A stretch of DNA of 64,000 bases, taken from contig LT629697.1 of NCBI GenBank assembly GCA_900100325.1, positions 3,779,423 to 3,843,422 of the forward strand, written 5' to 3'. Position 1 is the stretch's first letter; each line of letters starts with the position of its first letter. Below the pieces are notes generated by a model. That model was not told the DNA's origin. It ran no database searches and worked only from the letters and a program-made list of their open reading frames with translations. Shown here piece after piece: positions 25,585-34,517 of the stretch. This stretch comes from Frankineae bacterium MT45 (GTDB taxonomy: Bacteria > Actinomycetota > Actinomycetes > Mycobacteriales > Jatrophihabitantaceae). The position numbers and the translations under genes are program-made.

Positions 25585-27111
25585 TCAGTCCAGACTCTCG
25601 ATGAAGCGGCGCAGGTCGTTCAGGCTCCGGCAGCTGACCGCCTCGGTGCAGTGCGGGGCGTAACTGGGCATCAGCGAATCACCGCTGCCCCAGGCCGGTA
25701 CCCACTCGGGATTGAGCCAGTAGACGGCGCCGGCCTTCCGCTTGATGTGGGCCAGCACCTCCTCGTGGGGCGGGCGGTAGTTGCCACGAGCGTCGCCGAA
25801 GATGAGCACGGTGCTGCGCCGGTCCAGCTCCTCGCCGACCTCGGCGTAGAAGTGCCGCAGGGTGCGGCCGTAGTCCGTCCGCGCATCGAAGAAGTTCAGC
25901 CCCTCCACCTTGTTGATCTCGGCCAGCGCCTGCACCGGGTCGCTGCGGCCGCTGTGGCTCGACTGGAAGAGGTGCGTCACCTCCACCGCGTTCTCGACGA
26001 AAGCGAAGGTGCGAAGCCGGGAGTAGAGACCGGCCATCGCCGAGACGAGCGTGATCGTGAAGGCGGCGTAGGTGGCCACCGAGCCCGAGACGTCAGCCAG
26101 CACGTAGAGCTTCGGCTTGCTCGGCGTCGGGCGGCGATGAACCACGTTGACGGGCACCCCGCCGGTGGCCATCGACGCCCGCACGGTGCCACGCACGTCC
26201 AAAGGCCCGTTGCGGCGGCGGCGCTTGCGCATCATGGTGGTGGCGAGCTTGCGCTGCAGCGGCTGCAGCATCCGTTCGATCTCGGCCAGTTGGGCCGGGT
26301 TGGCCGACGCGATCGCGGCGTCGGCGGCCAGCGGCGTCCGCAGCGTCTTGGCCACCGCATCCTCGCCCCGGTCGGCGACCAGCCGCTCCCGGATCACCTC
26401 GCGAATCAGCTCCCGCATCCGGTCGACCCGGTCGGCGATCTGCTCCTGCTCGATGCGCGAGATCAGCTCGGTGCCGAACTGCAGAGCATTCGGCGACCCC
26501 GTGACCCCACCGCCACCGCCACCACCACTCGGCGATTCGCCACCCTGCCCGCCGGGGGCCGCGACGAGGGCGGACCCGGCGACCATCAGCTCGCGCGCCG
26601 TCTGCTCCAGCCGCAGCCCGGCCACCGTCCGCTCGGCGTACTGCAGCCCGGCGACGCGACGCCCCGGCTCGAACTGGGCGAAGTCGGTGACGGCCTGCTC
26701 GGCGACCAGCCGGGCCAGCGCCTCGGAGCCGTCCCGCAGCGCCACTCGCAGGGCGTGATCGAGATCCAGCGGCGCCGGCTGCTCCTCCCCTACATCGGTC
26801 TGACTGGACGAACGCGACGGCTCTTCGGGCGGCCGTCCGCGGAAGTAGAGCTGGTAGACCTCGTCGAAGACGGCGAGGTGATCGGCCGACTTCACCATCG
26901 TCGCGATCAGAGCGGTGTGCAGCCCCTGCGGACTCGACAGATCGACGTGCTGGACCGCGCGCATGGCGTCGATCCGCTCGGTCATCGACACCGGCATCCC
27001 GCGGGCCAGCAGCTCGTCGGCGAAGCGGTGCAGCCGCTCGGTGAGAGCCGGTCGCGCTGGAGCCCCAGCCGGATCAGGACGATCGCGGCCAGTCGCGTTC
27101 GAGCCAGTCAC
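25585..27111 (-). CDS. VWA-domain protein of the CoxE/YehP type, MoxR partner
   Basis: This is a 508-aa cytoplasmic protein. The N-terminal part is helical (LTERLHRFADELLARGMPVSMTERIDAMRAVQHVD), the middle is charged, and the C-terminal von Willebrand A domain (about 325-490) has LYVLADVSGSVATYAAFTITL (MIDAS DxSxS), NFFDARTDYGRTL and TVLIFGDARGNYR. This matches CoxE-type proteins that work with MoxR AAA+ ATPases as metal-dependent chaperone or cofactor-insertion machines. The GTG start lies 10 bases after the moxR-like stop, so the two are one operon. A Ser/Gly-rich insertion (about 190-205) is low complexity. The client of this pair is not encoded nearby. Confidence 0.88.
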   Translation of the reverse strand: MTGSNATGRDRPDPAGAPARPALTERLHRFADELLARGMPVSMTERIDAMRAVQHVDLSSPQGLHTALIATMVKSADHLAVFDEVYQLYFRGRPPEEPSRSSSQTDVGEEQPAPLDLDHALRVALRDGSEALARLVAEQAVTDFAQFEPGRRVAGLQYAERTVAGLRLEQTARELMVAGSALVAAPGGQGGESPSGGGGGGGVTGSPNALQFGTELISRIEQEQIADRVDRMRELIREVIRERLVADRGEDAVAKTLRTPLAADAAIASANPAQLAEIERMLQPLQRKLATTMMRKRRRRNGPLDVRGTVRASMATGGVPVNVVHRRPTPSKPKLYVLADVSGSVATYAAFTITLVSAMAGLYSRLRTFAFVENAVEVTHLFQSSHSGRSDPVQALAEINKVEGLNFFDARTDYGRTLRHFYAEVGEELDRRSTVLIFGDARGNYRPPHEEVLAHIKRKAGAVYWLNPEWVPAWGSGDSLMPSYAPHCTEAVSCRSLNDLRRFIESLD

Positions 27112-27121
27112 TTTCGGCCGG

Positions 27122-28024
27122 TCATTTTCGGGCCAGCGCCGCCGTCGCGGTCCGGATGTCCTCTTGGTATTTCAGCAGCACATTCAGCCCGTAGGTGGCC
27201 GTCGCCTCGTCCAGCTCCGCACTTCCGAGGAGCGTCAGCATCTGCGCGAAGTCGATGGTCTCCGACACCGACGGCGCCTTCTTCAGTTTCATCCGCCGCA
27301 GCGACTCGACGAGCCCGACCAACTGCTCGCCCAGCGCCACCGAGAGCCCGGGGACGTGCTGGTGCACGATCTCGCGCTCACGCTCGGCGCTGGGGTAGTC
27401 CAGGTAGAGGAAGAGGCAGCGCCGCTTCAGCGCCTCGGAGAGGTCACGGCTGCCATTTGAGGTAAGGAAAACAAGGGGGATGTGCTTGGCCTCGACCGAC
27501 CCGAGCTCGGGCACGGTGACCTGGTGCTCAGCCAGCACCTCAAGGAAGAGCGCCTCGGTCTCGGTGTCGACGCGGTCGACCTCGTCGATCAGCAGCACCA
27601 CCGGATCGTCGGCGCTGATCGCCTCCAGCAGCGGACGGGCGAGGAGAAATCGTGAGTCGAAGATCCCCTTCCCGTCGGCCACAATCGCGTCGGCGTCGAA
27701 GCCCTCCTCACCGCGAGCGGCCTGGATCCAGAGCAGCTGCTTGCGGTAGTCCCACTCGTAGAGCGCCTTGGACTCGTCGATCCCCTCGTAGCACTGCAGC
27801 CGCACCAGCCGGCGTCCGGTGATCTGCGCGACCGACTTGGCCAGCTGCGTCTTACCGGTGCCGGCCGGCCCCTCGACCAGGATCGGTTTCCCCAGGTGGG
27901 CGGCCAGATTCACCACCTCGGCGGTGGTGGCGTCGGCCAGGTAGCCGCCGGCCCGCAGGCGCTGGGCGACGTCCGTGCCGGTGCTGCCCGGCGTGAAGCT
28001 GAACTGCTCCGGCTGAGGATCCAT
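27122..28024 (-). CDS. MoxR-type AAA+ ATPase
   Basis: This is an ATPase of about 300 aa, with Walker A VEGPAGTGKTQLAKSVA, Walker B VVLLIDEVDRVD, sensor 1 LVFLTSNGSRDLSEALKRRCLFLYLDYP (with the arginine finger) and the MoxR-family LVRLQCYEGIDESKALYEWDYRKQLLWIQ segment. It is expected to form a hexamer that remodels a target together with the adjacent VWA protein. I use the ATG at 28024; a GTG at 28045 is also possible and neither has a strong ribosome site. The convergent and upstream neighbours are unrelated in function. Confidence 0.92.
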   Translation of the reverse strand: MDPQPEQFSFTPGSTGTDVAQRLRAGGYLADATTAEVVNLAAHLGKPILVEGPAGTGKTQLAKSVAQITGRRLVRLQCYEGIDESKALYEWDYRKQLLWIQAARGEEGFDADAIVADGKGIFDSRFLLARPLLEAISADDPVVLLIDEVDRVDTETEALFLEVLAEHQVTVPELGSVEAKHIPLVFLTSNGSRDLSEALKRRCLFLYLDYPSAEREREIVHQHVPGLSVALGEQLVGLVESLRRMKLKKAPSVSETIDFAQMLTLLGSAELDEATATYGLNVLLKYQEDIRTATAALARK

Positions 28025-28082
28025 GCCGTTCAGTATCGCTGCCACCCGTTCCGGACCCGCACGCCGTGGGTTGGCGCAGCGG

Positions 28083-28907
28083 TCAGCTCTGCCGCATCCG
28101 CTGGAGGGCCTTCATGCGCTTGACGGTCGCGGCGTCCGCTGCGGTGTAGATGACGACGTGCACGTCCCGCTGATCGGCCGGGGCAAGCCGGTGCTGGTCG
28201 AAATCCAGTTGCCCGGCCTCGGTCTGAAAGCTGCGCCGCCGCGAGCTGAAGCCCTCGATCCCGTGCTCCTCCCAGTTGCGTCGAAACGCGCCGCTGCGGG
28301 CCAGCAACCGTTCGATGAGGTCGCGGAACTCCGGATCGCCCAGCCGTGGGCCGGCCTCGACCCGGAACTCGGCCAGGAAACGGCTGCTGGTCACCTCCCA
28401 GTCCGGCAGCAGGCCACGGACGAACGGGTCCTGGTACACGACCCAGAGCAGGTTGCGATCCTTCGGCGCGATGGTGGCGACGTGCGGGTAGAGCGCCTCG
28501 TAGGCGGCGTTCCACGCCGTGATCGTCCAGTTCGAGGAGAGGGCGAAGGCGGGCGACCCGACGAGGGCGTCCAGGAGCGGGACGAGATGCAGTGGGTCCG
28601 ACGAGCCACCGACGACCGGACGGGCGTAGCCGGCGAGCGACATCAGGTAGCTGTGCTCGGTCTCCGAGAGGAGCAGCGTGCGCGCGATCGCGTCCAGCAC
28701 CTGCCGGGACGGATTCATCTCCCGGGCCTGCTCCAGCCAGGTGTACCAGGTGATGCTCACCCCGGAGAGAGCGGCGACCTCCTCGCGGCGCAGCCCGCCG
28801 CTGCGACGGCCATCGCCCCGCGGCAGCCCCATCGCCGCCCGGTCGACCTGGGCGCGCCGGGCTCGCAGGAAGGCGGCGAGCTCGCTGCGCCGGGTCTCAC
28901 CACTCAT
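28083..28907 (-). CDS. XRE-family regulator with MmyB-like ligand-binding domain
   Basis: This is a 274-aa transcriptional regulator. The N-terminal helix-turn-helix (about 8-90) reads [44 protein letters not shown]. The C-terminal domain (100-270) has the MmyB-like fold seen in large actinobacterial paralogue families ([68 protein letters not shown]), thought to bind fatty-acid-like ligands. It is divergent from ilvD, with about 88 bases between starts containing overlapping palindromes that could be its operator. Whether it controls ilvD or only itself is open. Confidence 0.9.
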   Translation of the reverse strand: MSGETRRSELAAFLRARRAQVDRAAMGLPRGDGRRSGGLRREEVAALSGVSITWYTWLEQAREMNPSRQVLDAIARTLLLSETEHSYLMSLAGYARPVVGGSSDPLHLVPLLDALVGSPAFALSSNWTITAWNAAYEALYPHVATIAPKDRNLLWVVYQDPFVRGLLPDWEVTSSRFLAEFRVEAGPRLGDPEFRDLIERLLARSGAFRRNWEEHGIEGFSSRRRSFQTEAGQLDFDQHRLAPADQRDVHVVIYTAADAATVKRMKALQRMRQS

Positions 28908-28930
28908 GTGCGCAGCCTACCGATTGGGTG

Positions 28931-28948
28931 GTAGTGCCACTACTAGTA
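28931..28948. promoter_or_regulatory. Overlapping palindromes between the XRE regulator and ilvD
   Basis: GTAGTG-C-CACTAC (28931-28943) is a perfect 6-bp inverted repeat. It overlaps the palindrome TACTAGTA (28941-28948) in the divergent promoter region. This is a good candidate operator for the adjacent regulator, though binding is not shown. Confidence 0.45.
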
Positions 28949-28995
28949 GTAGCGCAGTCTTCCCGCCTGTTCACTGGCCGGACGAGAATTGCCCC

Positions 28996-30828
28996 ATGCC
29001 TGAGTTGAGATCACGGACAGTCACCCACGGACGCAACATGGCCGGAGCCCGGGCGCTGATGCGCGCCTCTGGCGTGGCCGCGGCCGACATCGGCAAGCCG
29101 ATCATCGCCGTCGCCAACTCCTTCACCGAGTTCGTCCCGGGCCACACCCACCTCGCTCCGGTGGGTCGGATCGTCTCCGAGGCGATCACTGCGGCCGGCG
29201 CAATCCCCCGAGAATTCAACACGATCGCGGTCGATGACGGTATCGCGATGGGTCACGGCGGCATGCTCTACAGCCTGCCGTCCCGGGAACTGATCGCGGA
29301 CTCAGTCGAGTACATGGTGCAGGCGCACTGCGCCGACGCCCTGGTCTGCATCTCCAACTGCGACAAGATCACCCCCGGCATGCTGATGGCCGCGCTGCGT
29401 CTGAACATCCCGACCGTCTTCGTCTCCGGCGGTCCGATGGAGGGCGGCACCGCGACGCTGGTCGACGGCACCGTCCGCAGCCGGCTGAACCTCATCACCG
29501 CGATCGCCGACGCCGTCGCCGACGATGTCTCCGACGAGGACATCGCGCGTATTGAGGAGAACGCCTGTCCGACCTGCGGCTCCTGTTCGGGCATGTTCAC
29601 CGCGAACTCGATGAACTGCCTCACCGAGGCGATCGGCCTGGCATTGCCGGGTAACGGGTCGGTGCTGGCCACGCACACCGCGCGGCGCAGCCTCTACGAA
29701 CGGGCTGGGCAGACCGTGGTCGATCTGGTCGGGCAGTACTACACCGACGGCGATGAGTCGGTGCTCCCCCGGGCCATCGCGTCTCGGGCGGCGTTTGAGA
29801 ACGCGATGGCTCTGGACATCGCGATGGGTGGATCCACCAACACGATCCTGCATCTGCTGGCGGCGGCCCACGAGGCCGAGCTCGACTTCGGTCTGAGCGA
29901 CATCGACGAGCTCTCGCATCGCGTGCCGTGCCTCTCCAAGGTTGCCCCCAACGGCTCGTACCTGATGGAGGACGTGCACCGCGCGGGCGGAGTCCCGGCA
30001 ATTCTCGGCGAGTTGTACCGCGCCGGCCTACTCAACGACGACGTCCGTTCGGTGCACTCGACCAGCCTGAAGGACTGGCTGGGCACCTGGGACTCCCGTA
30101 GCGGCACGGCGTCGGAGGAGGCGCTGGAACTCTGGCACGCGGCACCCGGGTGCGTGCGCTCGGCGACGGCCTTCTCGCAGTCGCAGCGTTGGGAGAGCCT
30201 GGACACCGACGCCGCCCACGGCTGCATCCACGACGTCGCGCACGCCTACAGCGTCGACGGCGGCTTGGCTGTGCTGCGCGGGAACCTGGCCCCGGACGGC
30301 TGCGTGGTGAAGACCGCCGGCGTGGACGAGTCGATCTGGACGTTCGAGGGTCCGGCCGTGGTCTGCGAGTCGCAGGAGGAGGCGGTCGAGAAGATCCTGG
30401 CCGGCAGTGTGAACCCCGGCGACGTCGTGGTGATCCGCTACGAGGGTCCGCGCGGTGGGCCGGGCATGCAGGAGATGCTCTACCCGACGTCGTATCTGAA
30501 GGGCCGTGGGCTGGGCAAGGCTTGTGCACTCATCACCGACGGACGCTTCTCCGGGGGCACCTCTGGGCTCTCGATCGGTCATGTGTCGCCGGAGGCGGCG
30601 GCCGGTGGCGTCATCGCACTGGTGGCCGACGGCGACCGGATCCGCATCGACATCGCAGCGCGCAGTCTCGACCTGCTGGTCGACGATGCGGTGCTGGCCC
30701 AGCGGCGCGAAGCGCTGGCCGGACGGTACGAGCCGGCCGGCCGCACCCGCACCGTCTCGACCGCGCTGCGGGCCTACGCGGCACTCACCTCCAGCGCCGA
30801 CAAGGGTGCCGTCCGCATCCTCAACTGA
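28996..30828 (+). CDS. ilvD: Dihydroxy-acid dehydratase
   Basis: This is an iron-sulfur enzyme that dehydrates 2,3-dihydroxy-isovalerate and its methylvalerate homologue in valine, leucine and isoleucine synthesis. The 610-aa protein begins [23 protein letters not shown]. It carries the Fe-S/Mg motifs [15 protein letters not shown] and [35 protein letters not shown], and the C-terminal [17 protein letters not shown] and [21 protein letters not shown], all diagnostic of IlvD. Length matches the longer enterobacterial-type enzyme. The frame extends upstream to 28678, but that part overlaps the divergent regulator and is not coding. No other branched-chain genes are adjacent. Its last 8 bases overlap the end of a convergent microprotein gene. 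Confidence 0.96.
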   Translation: MPELRSRTVTHGRNMAGARALMRASGVAAADIGKPIIAVANSFTEFVPGHTHLAPVGRIVSEAITAAGAIPREFNTIAVDDGIAMGHGGMLYSLPSRELIADSVEYMVQAHCADALVCISNCDKITPGMLMAALRLNIPTVFVSGGPMEGGTATLVDGTVRSRLNLITAIADAVADDVSDEDIARIEENACPTCGSCSGMFTANSMNCLTEAIGLALPGNGSVLATHTARRSLYERAGQTVVDLVGQYYTDGDESVLPRAIASRAAFENAMALDIAMGGSTNTILHLLAAAHEAELDFGLSDIDELSHRVPCLSKVAPNGSYLMEDVHRAGGVPAILGELYRAGLLNDDVRSVHSTSLKDWLGTWDSRSGTASEEALELWHAAPGCVRSATAFSQSQRWESLDTDAAHGCIHDVAHAYSVDGGLAVLRGNLAPDGCVVKTAGVDESIWTFEGPAVVCESQEEAVEKILAGSVNPGDVVVIRYEGPRGGPGMQEMLYPTSYLKGRGLGKACALITDGRFSGGTSGLSIGHVSPEAAAGGVIALVADGDRIRIDIAARSLDLLVDDAVLAQRREALAGRYEPAGRTRTVSTALRAYAALTSSADKGAVRILN

Positions 30829-30934
30829 CCTTGGCGCCGAGGTAGATCCCGATCATCAGGCCGAGAAAGAAGATCCACCAGACGAAGCGTACGGCCGCAG
30901 GAATGGAGAAGAAGACTCCGAAGAAAGTCTTCAT
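30821..30934 (-). CDS. 37-aa single-span membrane microprotein
   Basis: This is a short complete gene reading [20 protein letters not shown], then a Gly-containing hydrophobic helix ([13 protein letters not shown]) and the ending AKVS. AGGAG lies 7 bases before the ATG, a textbook ribosome site, and the frame contains no rare features. The product would be an inner-membrane peptide with an N-terminal amphipathic, aromatic-rich helix and one TM span. It converges on ilvD and overlaps its stop by 8 bases. A perfect 12-bp palindrome lies 35 bases upstream of its start. I recognise no named family. Sub-40-aa genes like this are normally missed by gene callers. Confidence 0.65.
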   Translation of the reverse strand: MKTFFGVFFSIPAAVRFVWWIFFLGLMIGIYLGAKVS

Positions 30935-30968
30935 GTAGTGACTCCTGACGTGATGTGCTGGTTTTTAT

Positions 30969-30980
30969 TGGTGATATCAC
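30969..30980. promoter_or_regulatory. 12-bp palindrome GGTGATATCACC
   Basis: A perfect palindrome sits in an AT-richer stretch (TTTTTATTGGTGATATCACC) between the microprotein gene and the divergent DUF695 gene. It is suitable as a dimeric repressor site for one or both. Confidence 0.4.
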
Positions 30981-31053
30981 CGTCGCATCAACTCCGGCTC
31001 CCGTACATGGGGAGGACTGCCCCGCCATCCTGGAACATCGGTAGTATCTCGAA

Positions 31054-32091
31054 ATGCTCTTCAGACGCGGCAAACAACAGAGCGCGGTCCGTCCACCGAT
31101 CTTCGAGTTCTGGTCGTGGTGGCAGGCCATGGGCGCCGAGCAACTTGCTGCGGCGATCGAATCCGGCCGGGCGACCGAGTACGCCCAGGAAATCTCATCG
31201 GGGGGGCAGGCGATTGACCCGTCGCTCGAATGGGAGACGAGTAAGGGCACGACGGCCAAGCACGCGCTCTGCATCACTTCCGGCGGCGTCGCCGAGTTCC
31301 GACCCCTAGCCGAACGCTGGTTACGAGCCGCGCCAGCATCCGACGCCACTTGGGAGTACCACGCCGCGCGGCAGGCGGACCCCTCGGTGCTGAGCAGCAA
31401 GCTCGAGTGGGGTGAGGCGACGCTCGCCCTCGCCGACACCCGCCTCCAGTTGACCCCCAAGGAGAAGAACTGGTCGATCGACGTTGACGTGTTCCATCCA
31501 CTCTTCCCGTCAATTCCGGCGAAATCTCGCCAGCAGATCACCTTCCTCGTACTGGACTGGCTGCTCGGGGAGGACGACGTCGAAAGATGGCTGGGGACTG
31601 TCAACGCGCTGGACATCGAACCGGCAGCGGCGGTCGGACTGGACGCGCTGCCCCAGGCAATACAGGAGATGGCCGACCGACTCACCCCGAACTGGGTCCT
31701 GATGCGGGGTCAGAACGGCGACGGCAAGCCGATGCTTGCCCGCGCATCGCGGCCACTGCGCTGGATCGACGATCCGCTCCTGGACCTGCACAGCACCATC
31801 GACGTTCGGTACGCGGCAGCGCGCGACGACCAGCTGCCTACCCCCGAAGACCTCGACGCGCTCCAACGCCTTGAGGACGATCTGGAGGCGACGGTGGGTT
31901 CGCGTGGGCGAGTGCTGGCCATTGTCACCGGTGGCGGCTGGCGAACGTGGCACCTCTACACCGACGCCGAGGATCAGAACTCCACCGACATCGTGCGACG
32001 TTGGGTGAATAGCCGCTCGACCAGCAACATGCCGATCACGCTGGAACAGAAGCCTGATCCGAGCTGGAAGGCGATCCGCCGCTATCGCTAG
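31054..32091 (+). CDS. DUF695-domain protein
   Basis: This is a 345-aa cytoplasmic protein of unknown function. The C-terminal about 100 residues (YAAARDDQLPTPEDLDALQRLEDDLEATV, RVLAIVTGGGWRTWHLYT, VRRWVNS, DPSWKAIRRYR) follow the DUF695 layout, with the late G-G-W-R-x-x-x-x-Y-T strand and the D-P-x-W ending. The N-terminal part (about 15-160) has a Trp-rich beginning (IFEFWSWWQAMG) and may be the DUF4375/immunity-like half often fused to DUF695. No signal or TM segment is seen. The start has no strong ribosome site. No toxin gene is adjacent, so an immunity role is not supported here. Confidence 0.65.
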   Translation: MLFRRGKQQSAVRPPIFEFWSWWQAMGAEQLAAAIESGRATEYAQEISSGGQAIDPSLEWETSKGTTAKHALCITSGGVAEFRPLAERWLRAAPASDATWEYHAARQADPSVLSSKLEWGEATLALADTRLQLTPKEKNWSIDVDVFHPLFPSIPAKSRQQITFLVLDWLLGEDDVERWLGTVNALDIEPAAAVGLDALPQAIQEMADRLTPNWVLMRGQNGDGKPMLARASRPLRWIDDPLLDLHSTIDVRYAAARDDQLPTPEDLDALQRLEDDLEATVGSRGRVLAIVTGGGWRTWHLYTDAEDQNSTDIVRRWVNSRSTSNMPITLEQKPDPSWKAIRRYR

Positions 32092-32115
32092 ACCGGCCCG
32101 TCAGACAACCGCCCG

Positions 32116-33717
32116 TCAGATCAGCGTTCCGACGTCGCTGGCCACCAGGTGATCCAATGCCCGTTCGGCGACGGCGGCGATCGTCATCGACGGGTTGCAG
32201 GCTCCGGTGTTTCCCGGGATGAGTGCGCCGTCGAGGACGTAGAGGCCCTTCTGCTCGAGCACCCGTCCCTCGAGATCGCAGACCGAACCCATCGCCGCGC
32301 CGCCAAGGGGGTGCCAGGTGCTGGGCAGGATCGCGTTGGTGTCGGTGAGCAGCCCGAACGGCCCCGCGATCTTCTTCACCCGGGCGCTGATCTTCTTCTG
32401 CAGCACCGAATCAGCGTCCTTGGCCCAGTTGAGTTTGATGTCGTCACTGGAGGCGTCGTAGGCGAATTTCCCGCGAGCCGACGAGACGCCGAATCCGACC
32501 ATCATCGTCGAGCGGATGTCGGCGCCGAAGGGCGGCAGCGACGCCTGGATGACGGTGTTGGCGGTGGCCGGGTCACTCCAGTCCTTGCTGCCGTAGATCA
32601 CCGGGCCGCCCTGCACCGCGGTGAAGTCGTCGGTGAGGCTGGTCCAGACGTAGATCCGGTCACCGTTGTTACCCCAGCCGGTGCCGAGTCCGTCGGGGAG
32701 ATTGGAGATCGTGCCCTTGGCCTTGGCCCGCATCAGCAGCTTGGTGGTGTTCATCGTTCCGGCCGCCATGACCAGCGCCTTCGTCGTGATGATCTTCGTC
32801 TCCATCACCGCGCCACTGGTGTCGATCCGGTTCACGTAGACCGTCCACTGCCCGTCGTTGGCCCGGGCCACATCGGTGACCTCGTGCTGCGTCATGACCG
32901 TGACCAAGCCGGTGGCCTCGGCCTGCTTCAAGTACGTGACGTCGACCGAGTGCTTGCCGCCGTTGTTCACCCCGATCGCGCAGTCGCCGTTGGTGTACGA
33001 CGGTAGGAATTCGCCGGTGAGTTCACGCAGCGCGTAGGACCAGTCGATCGGCATCGGGATCTTGGAGAGCGGGTAGCCGGAGTTGTTGACGTTGCGGGCG
33101 AAGACGCGCGACGGCAGGTAGGTCTTGCTGGCGATCAGCGAGTCGGGAGCCTCGGCCACCTGGAGCATCTGGGCCACCCGTGGGTAGTGCACCCGGTTCA
33201 TCGTGGCGTAGTCGAGCGCCGGCGGGAGCACCGTGTTGAAGATCGCCTCGGACGGCTGCAGCGTCATCCCCTGGTACACCAGCGATCCACCACCGACGCC
33301 GGCGGCGCAGACGACGTTCATGTTCGGGGCGGGGACGGTCTCCAGCAGGCCGACGTACGGGTCGACGAGCAGTGGCTTGCCGAAGAGCAGCGGCGCGGAT
33401 TTGTACCAGAGGGCGCGTTTGTCGAGGTGGGCGGCGTTCGGGAAGGTCGAAGAGTTCGGCCCGGTGGGCCAGCGGATGCCGCGCTCGAGCACCGTCACCG
33501 GAACGCCGGCCTGGGCCAGCCGCAGCGACGTGACGCCGCCACCGAACCCGGAACCGATCACCACCACCCGGTGACTCTCCCGGGTGACCGGGATGGTCGC
33601 CGTCTTGGCGCTGGTCGTGCCGCCGAGGGCGCCGGCCGCGCTGGCCGTTCCGGCGACGGCGGCCCCGGTGACTCCGGCGGCACCGAGCAGGAAGGAGCGG
33701 CGATTTACTGCGGGCAT
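32116..33717 (-). CDS. Cholesterol-oxidase-like GMC flavoenzyme, Tat-exported
   Basis: This is a secreted FAD enzyme of the class I cholesterol oxidase type. A twin-arginine signal (NRRSFLLGAAGVTGAAVAG) precedes the FAD motif GSGFGGG (55-61). GVGGGSLVYQGMTLQP, GTMNTTKLLMRAK, GTGWGNNGDR, the active-site TWHPLGGAAMG (His469) and GNTGACNPSMTI (Asn508) follow the Streptomyces/Rhodococcus enzyme almost block for block. An ungapped comparison from memory places Gln391 where those enzymes have the catalytic Glu (position 361 in Streptomyces numbering), so 3-ketosteroid isomerisation may be impaired, or the substrate may be another sterol. GGAG lies 7 bases before the ATG. A near-consensus promoter and a TetR gene lie directly upstream. 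Confidence 0.88.
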   Translation of the reverse strand: MPAVNRRSFLLGAAGVTGAAVAGTASAAGALGGTTSAKTATIPVTRESHRVVVIGSGFGGGVTSLRLAQAGVPVTVLERGIRWPTGPNSSTFPNAAHLDKRALWYKSAPLLFGKPLLVDPYVGLLETVPAPNMNVVCAAGVGGGSLVYQGMTLQPSEAIFNTVLPPALDYATMNRVHYPRVAQMLQVAEAPDSLIASKTYLPSRVFARNVNNSGYPLSKIPMPIDWSYALRELTGEFLPSYTNGDCAIGVNNGGKHSVDVTYLKQAEATGLVTVMTQHEVTDVARANDGQWTVYVNRIDTSGAVMETKIITTKALVMAAGTMNTTKLLMRAKAKGTISNLPDGLGTGWGNNGDRIYVWTSLTDDFTAVQGGPVIYGSKDWSDPATANTVIQASLPPFGADIRSTMMVGFGVSSARGKFAYDASSDDIKLNWAKDADSVLQKKISARVKKIAGPFGLLTDTNAILPSTWHPLGGAAMGSVCDLEGRVLEQKGLYVLDGALIPGNTGACNPSMTIAAVAERALDHLVASDVGTLI

Positions 33718-33881
33718 GAGGGAACTCCAACGTCGTGGCAGAAGGGAGGCGTGCGCGTGAAACTTGCCGGTTCAGGTACCGGTCGGACGGCCGGCCGACG
33801 CCGCGAACGTCGAATCCTCATCGCCTCCAGCGGCCGGCTTGTGGCCGGAATGTGCCGGAATTGAAAGGTGGAGCGAAGCTG

Positions 33882-33910
33882 AATCTAGACAGACGAAAGA
33901 CGAGTGTCAA
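33882..33910 (-). promoter_or_regulatory. Near-consensus promoter (TTGACA-17-TAGATT) for the cholesterol-oxidase-like gene
   Basis: On the minus strand TTGACA (33905-33910) is separated by exactly 17 bases from TAGATT (33882-33887). It points at the oxidase gene, whose ATG is about 165 bases on. The spacer holds AC-AGACGA-AAGACGA direct repeats that could bind the adjacent TetR protein. Near-consensus promoters are rare in such GC-rich DNA. Confidence 0.6.
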
Positions 33911-33928
33911 GGTTTTCTGAGAGATAAG

Positions 33929-34486
33929 TTACTCGTGAGTTAGCGAGTTCAGGATCGGCCGCAGCCAACTCGCGAGCAGCCGGCGCAGCCCCTCGTCGCT
34001 GCGGGTGGCGTCGCTGTCGAAGAGGAGGGCCGAGATGCCGATGCGGGCCCAGAGTTCGATGAGTTCGTCCATGGAGTCGGCCAGTCGCGGGTCGCGTTCG
34101 ACGACCGGCGCGAGCAACGGGACGGCGACGGCGGTGGCCTTGCTCATCACGTCGTCGCGCAGCAGCAGGTTGTCCTCGCTCGACCAGATCACATCGGCCA
34201 GCACCCGGTGCGCCCGAATCTCACTGCGGGCCTGAACCAGGAACTCCACGAGGTAGGAGCAGGGGTCGGCGAGTTCGCCGACGGTCACCTGGATCTTGGT
34301 GAGCACCTCGATCGCGACGCCGGTGACGGCCTGGGAGACGAGTTCGTCATAGGAGCCGAAGTTGGAGTAGACGGTCTGGCGAGTCACGCCGGCCGCCGCC
34401 GCCACAGCTGCGATATTGACGCCGTTGTAGCCCTCGCGCTCGATGAGGGCAAGGGTGGCATCCAGGATCTTCTGGCGGGAGCGCAC
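33929..34486 (-). CDS. TetR-family transcriptional regulator
   Basis: This is a 185-aa regulator. The N-terminal helix-turn-helix reads RQKILDATLALIEREGYNGVNIAAVAAAAGVTRQTVYSNFGSYDELV (residues 4-50), classic TetR. The C-terminal ligand domain is helical (TGVAIEVLTKIQVTVGELADPCSYLVEFLVQA, ELWARIGISALLFDS). It starts with GTG. It lies immediately upstream of, and on the same strand as, the cholesterol-oxidase-like gene with 211 bases between, and the oxidase promoter starts within 20 bases of its stop. It is the obvious candidate regulator of the oxidase, but the operator and ligand are not established. Confidence 0.88.
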   Translation of the reverse strand: MRSRQKILDATLALIEREGYNGVNIAAVAAAAGVTRQTVYSNFGSYDELVSQAVTGVAIEVLTKIQVTVGELADPCSYLVEFLVQARSEIRAHRVLADVIWSSEDNLLLRDDVMSKATAVAVPLLAPVVERDPRLADSMDELIELWARIGISALLFDSDATRSDEGLRRLLASWLRPILNSLTHE

Positions 34487-34517
34487 GGCTTACGATACTT
34501 CGCCCGCATCCCCGTCC

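Noticed and set aside
33940-33960. ACTCGTGAGT palindrome as a TetR operator
   Set aside because: It lies in the last codons of the TetR gene and is explained by coding sequence. The promoter spacer at 33888-33904 is a better candidate.
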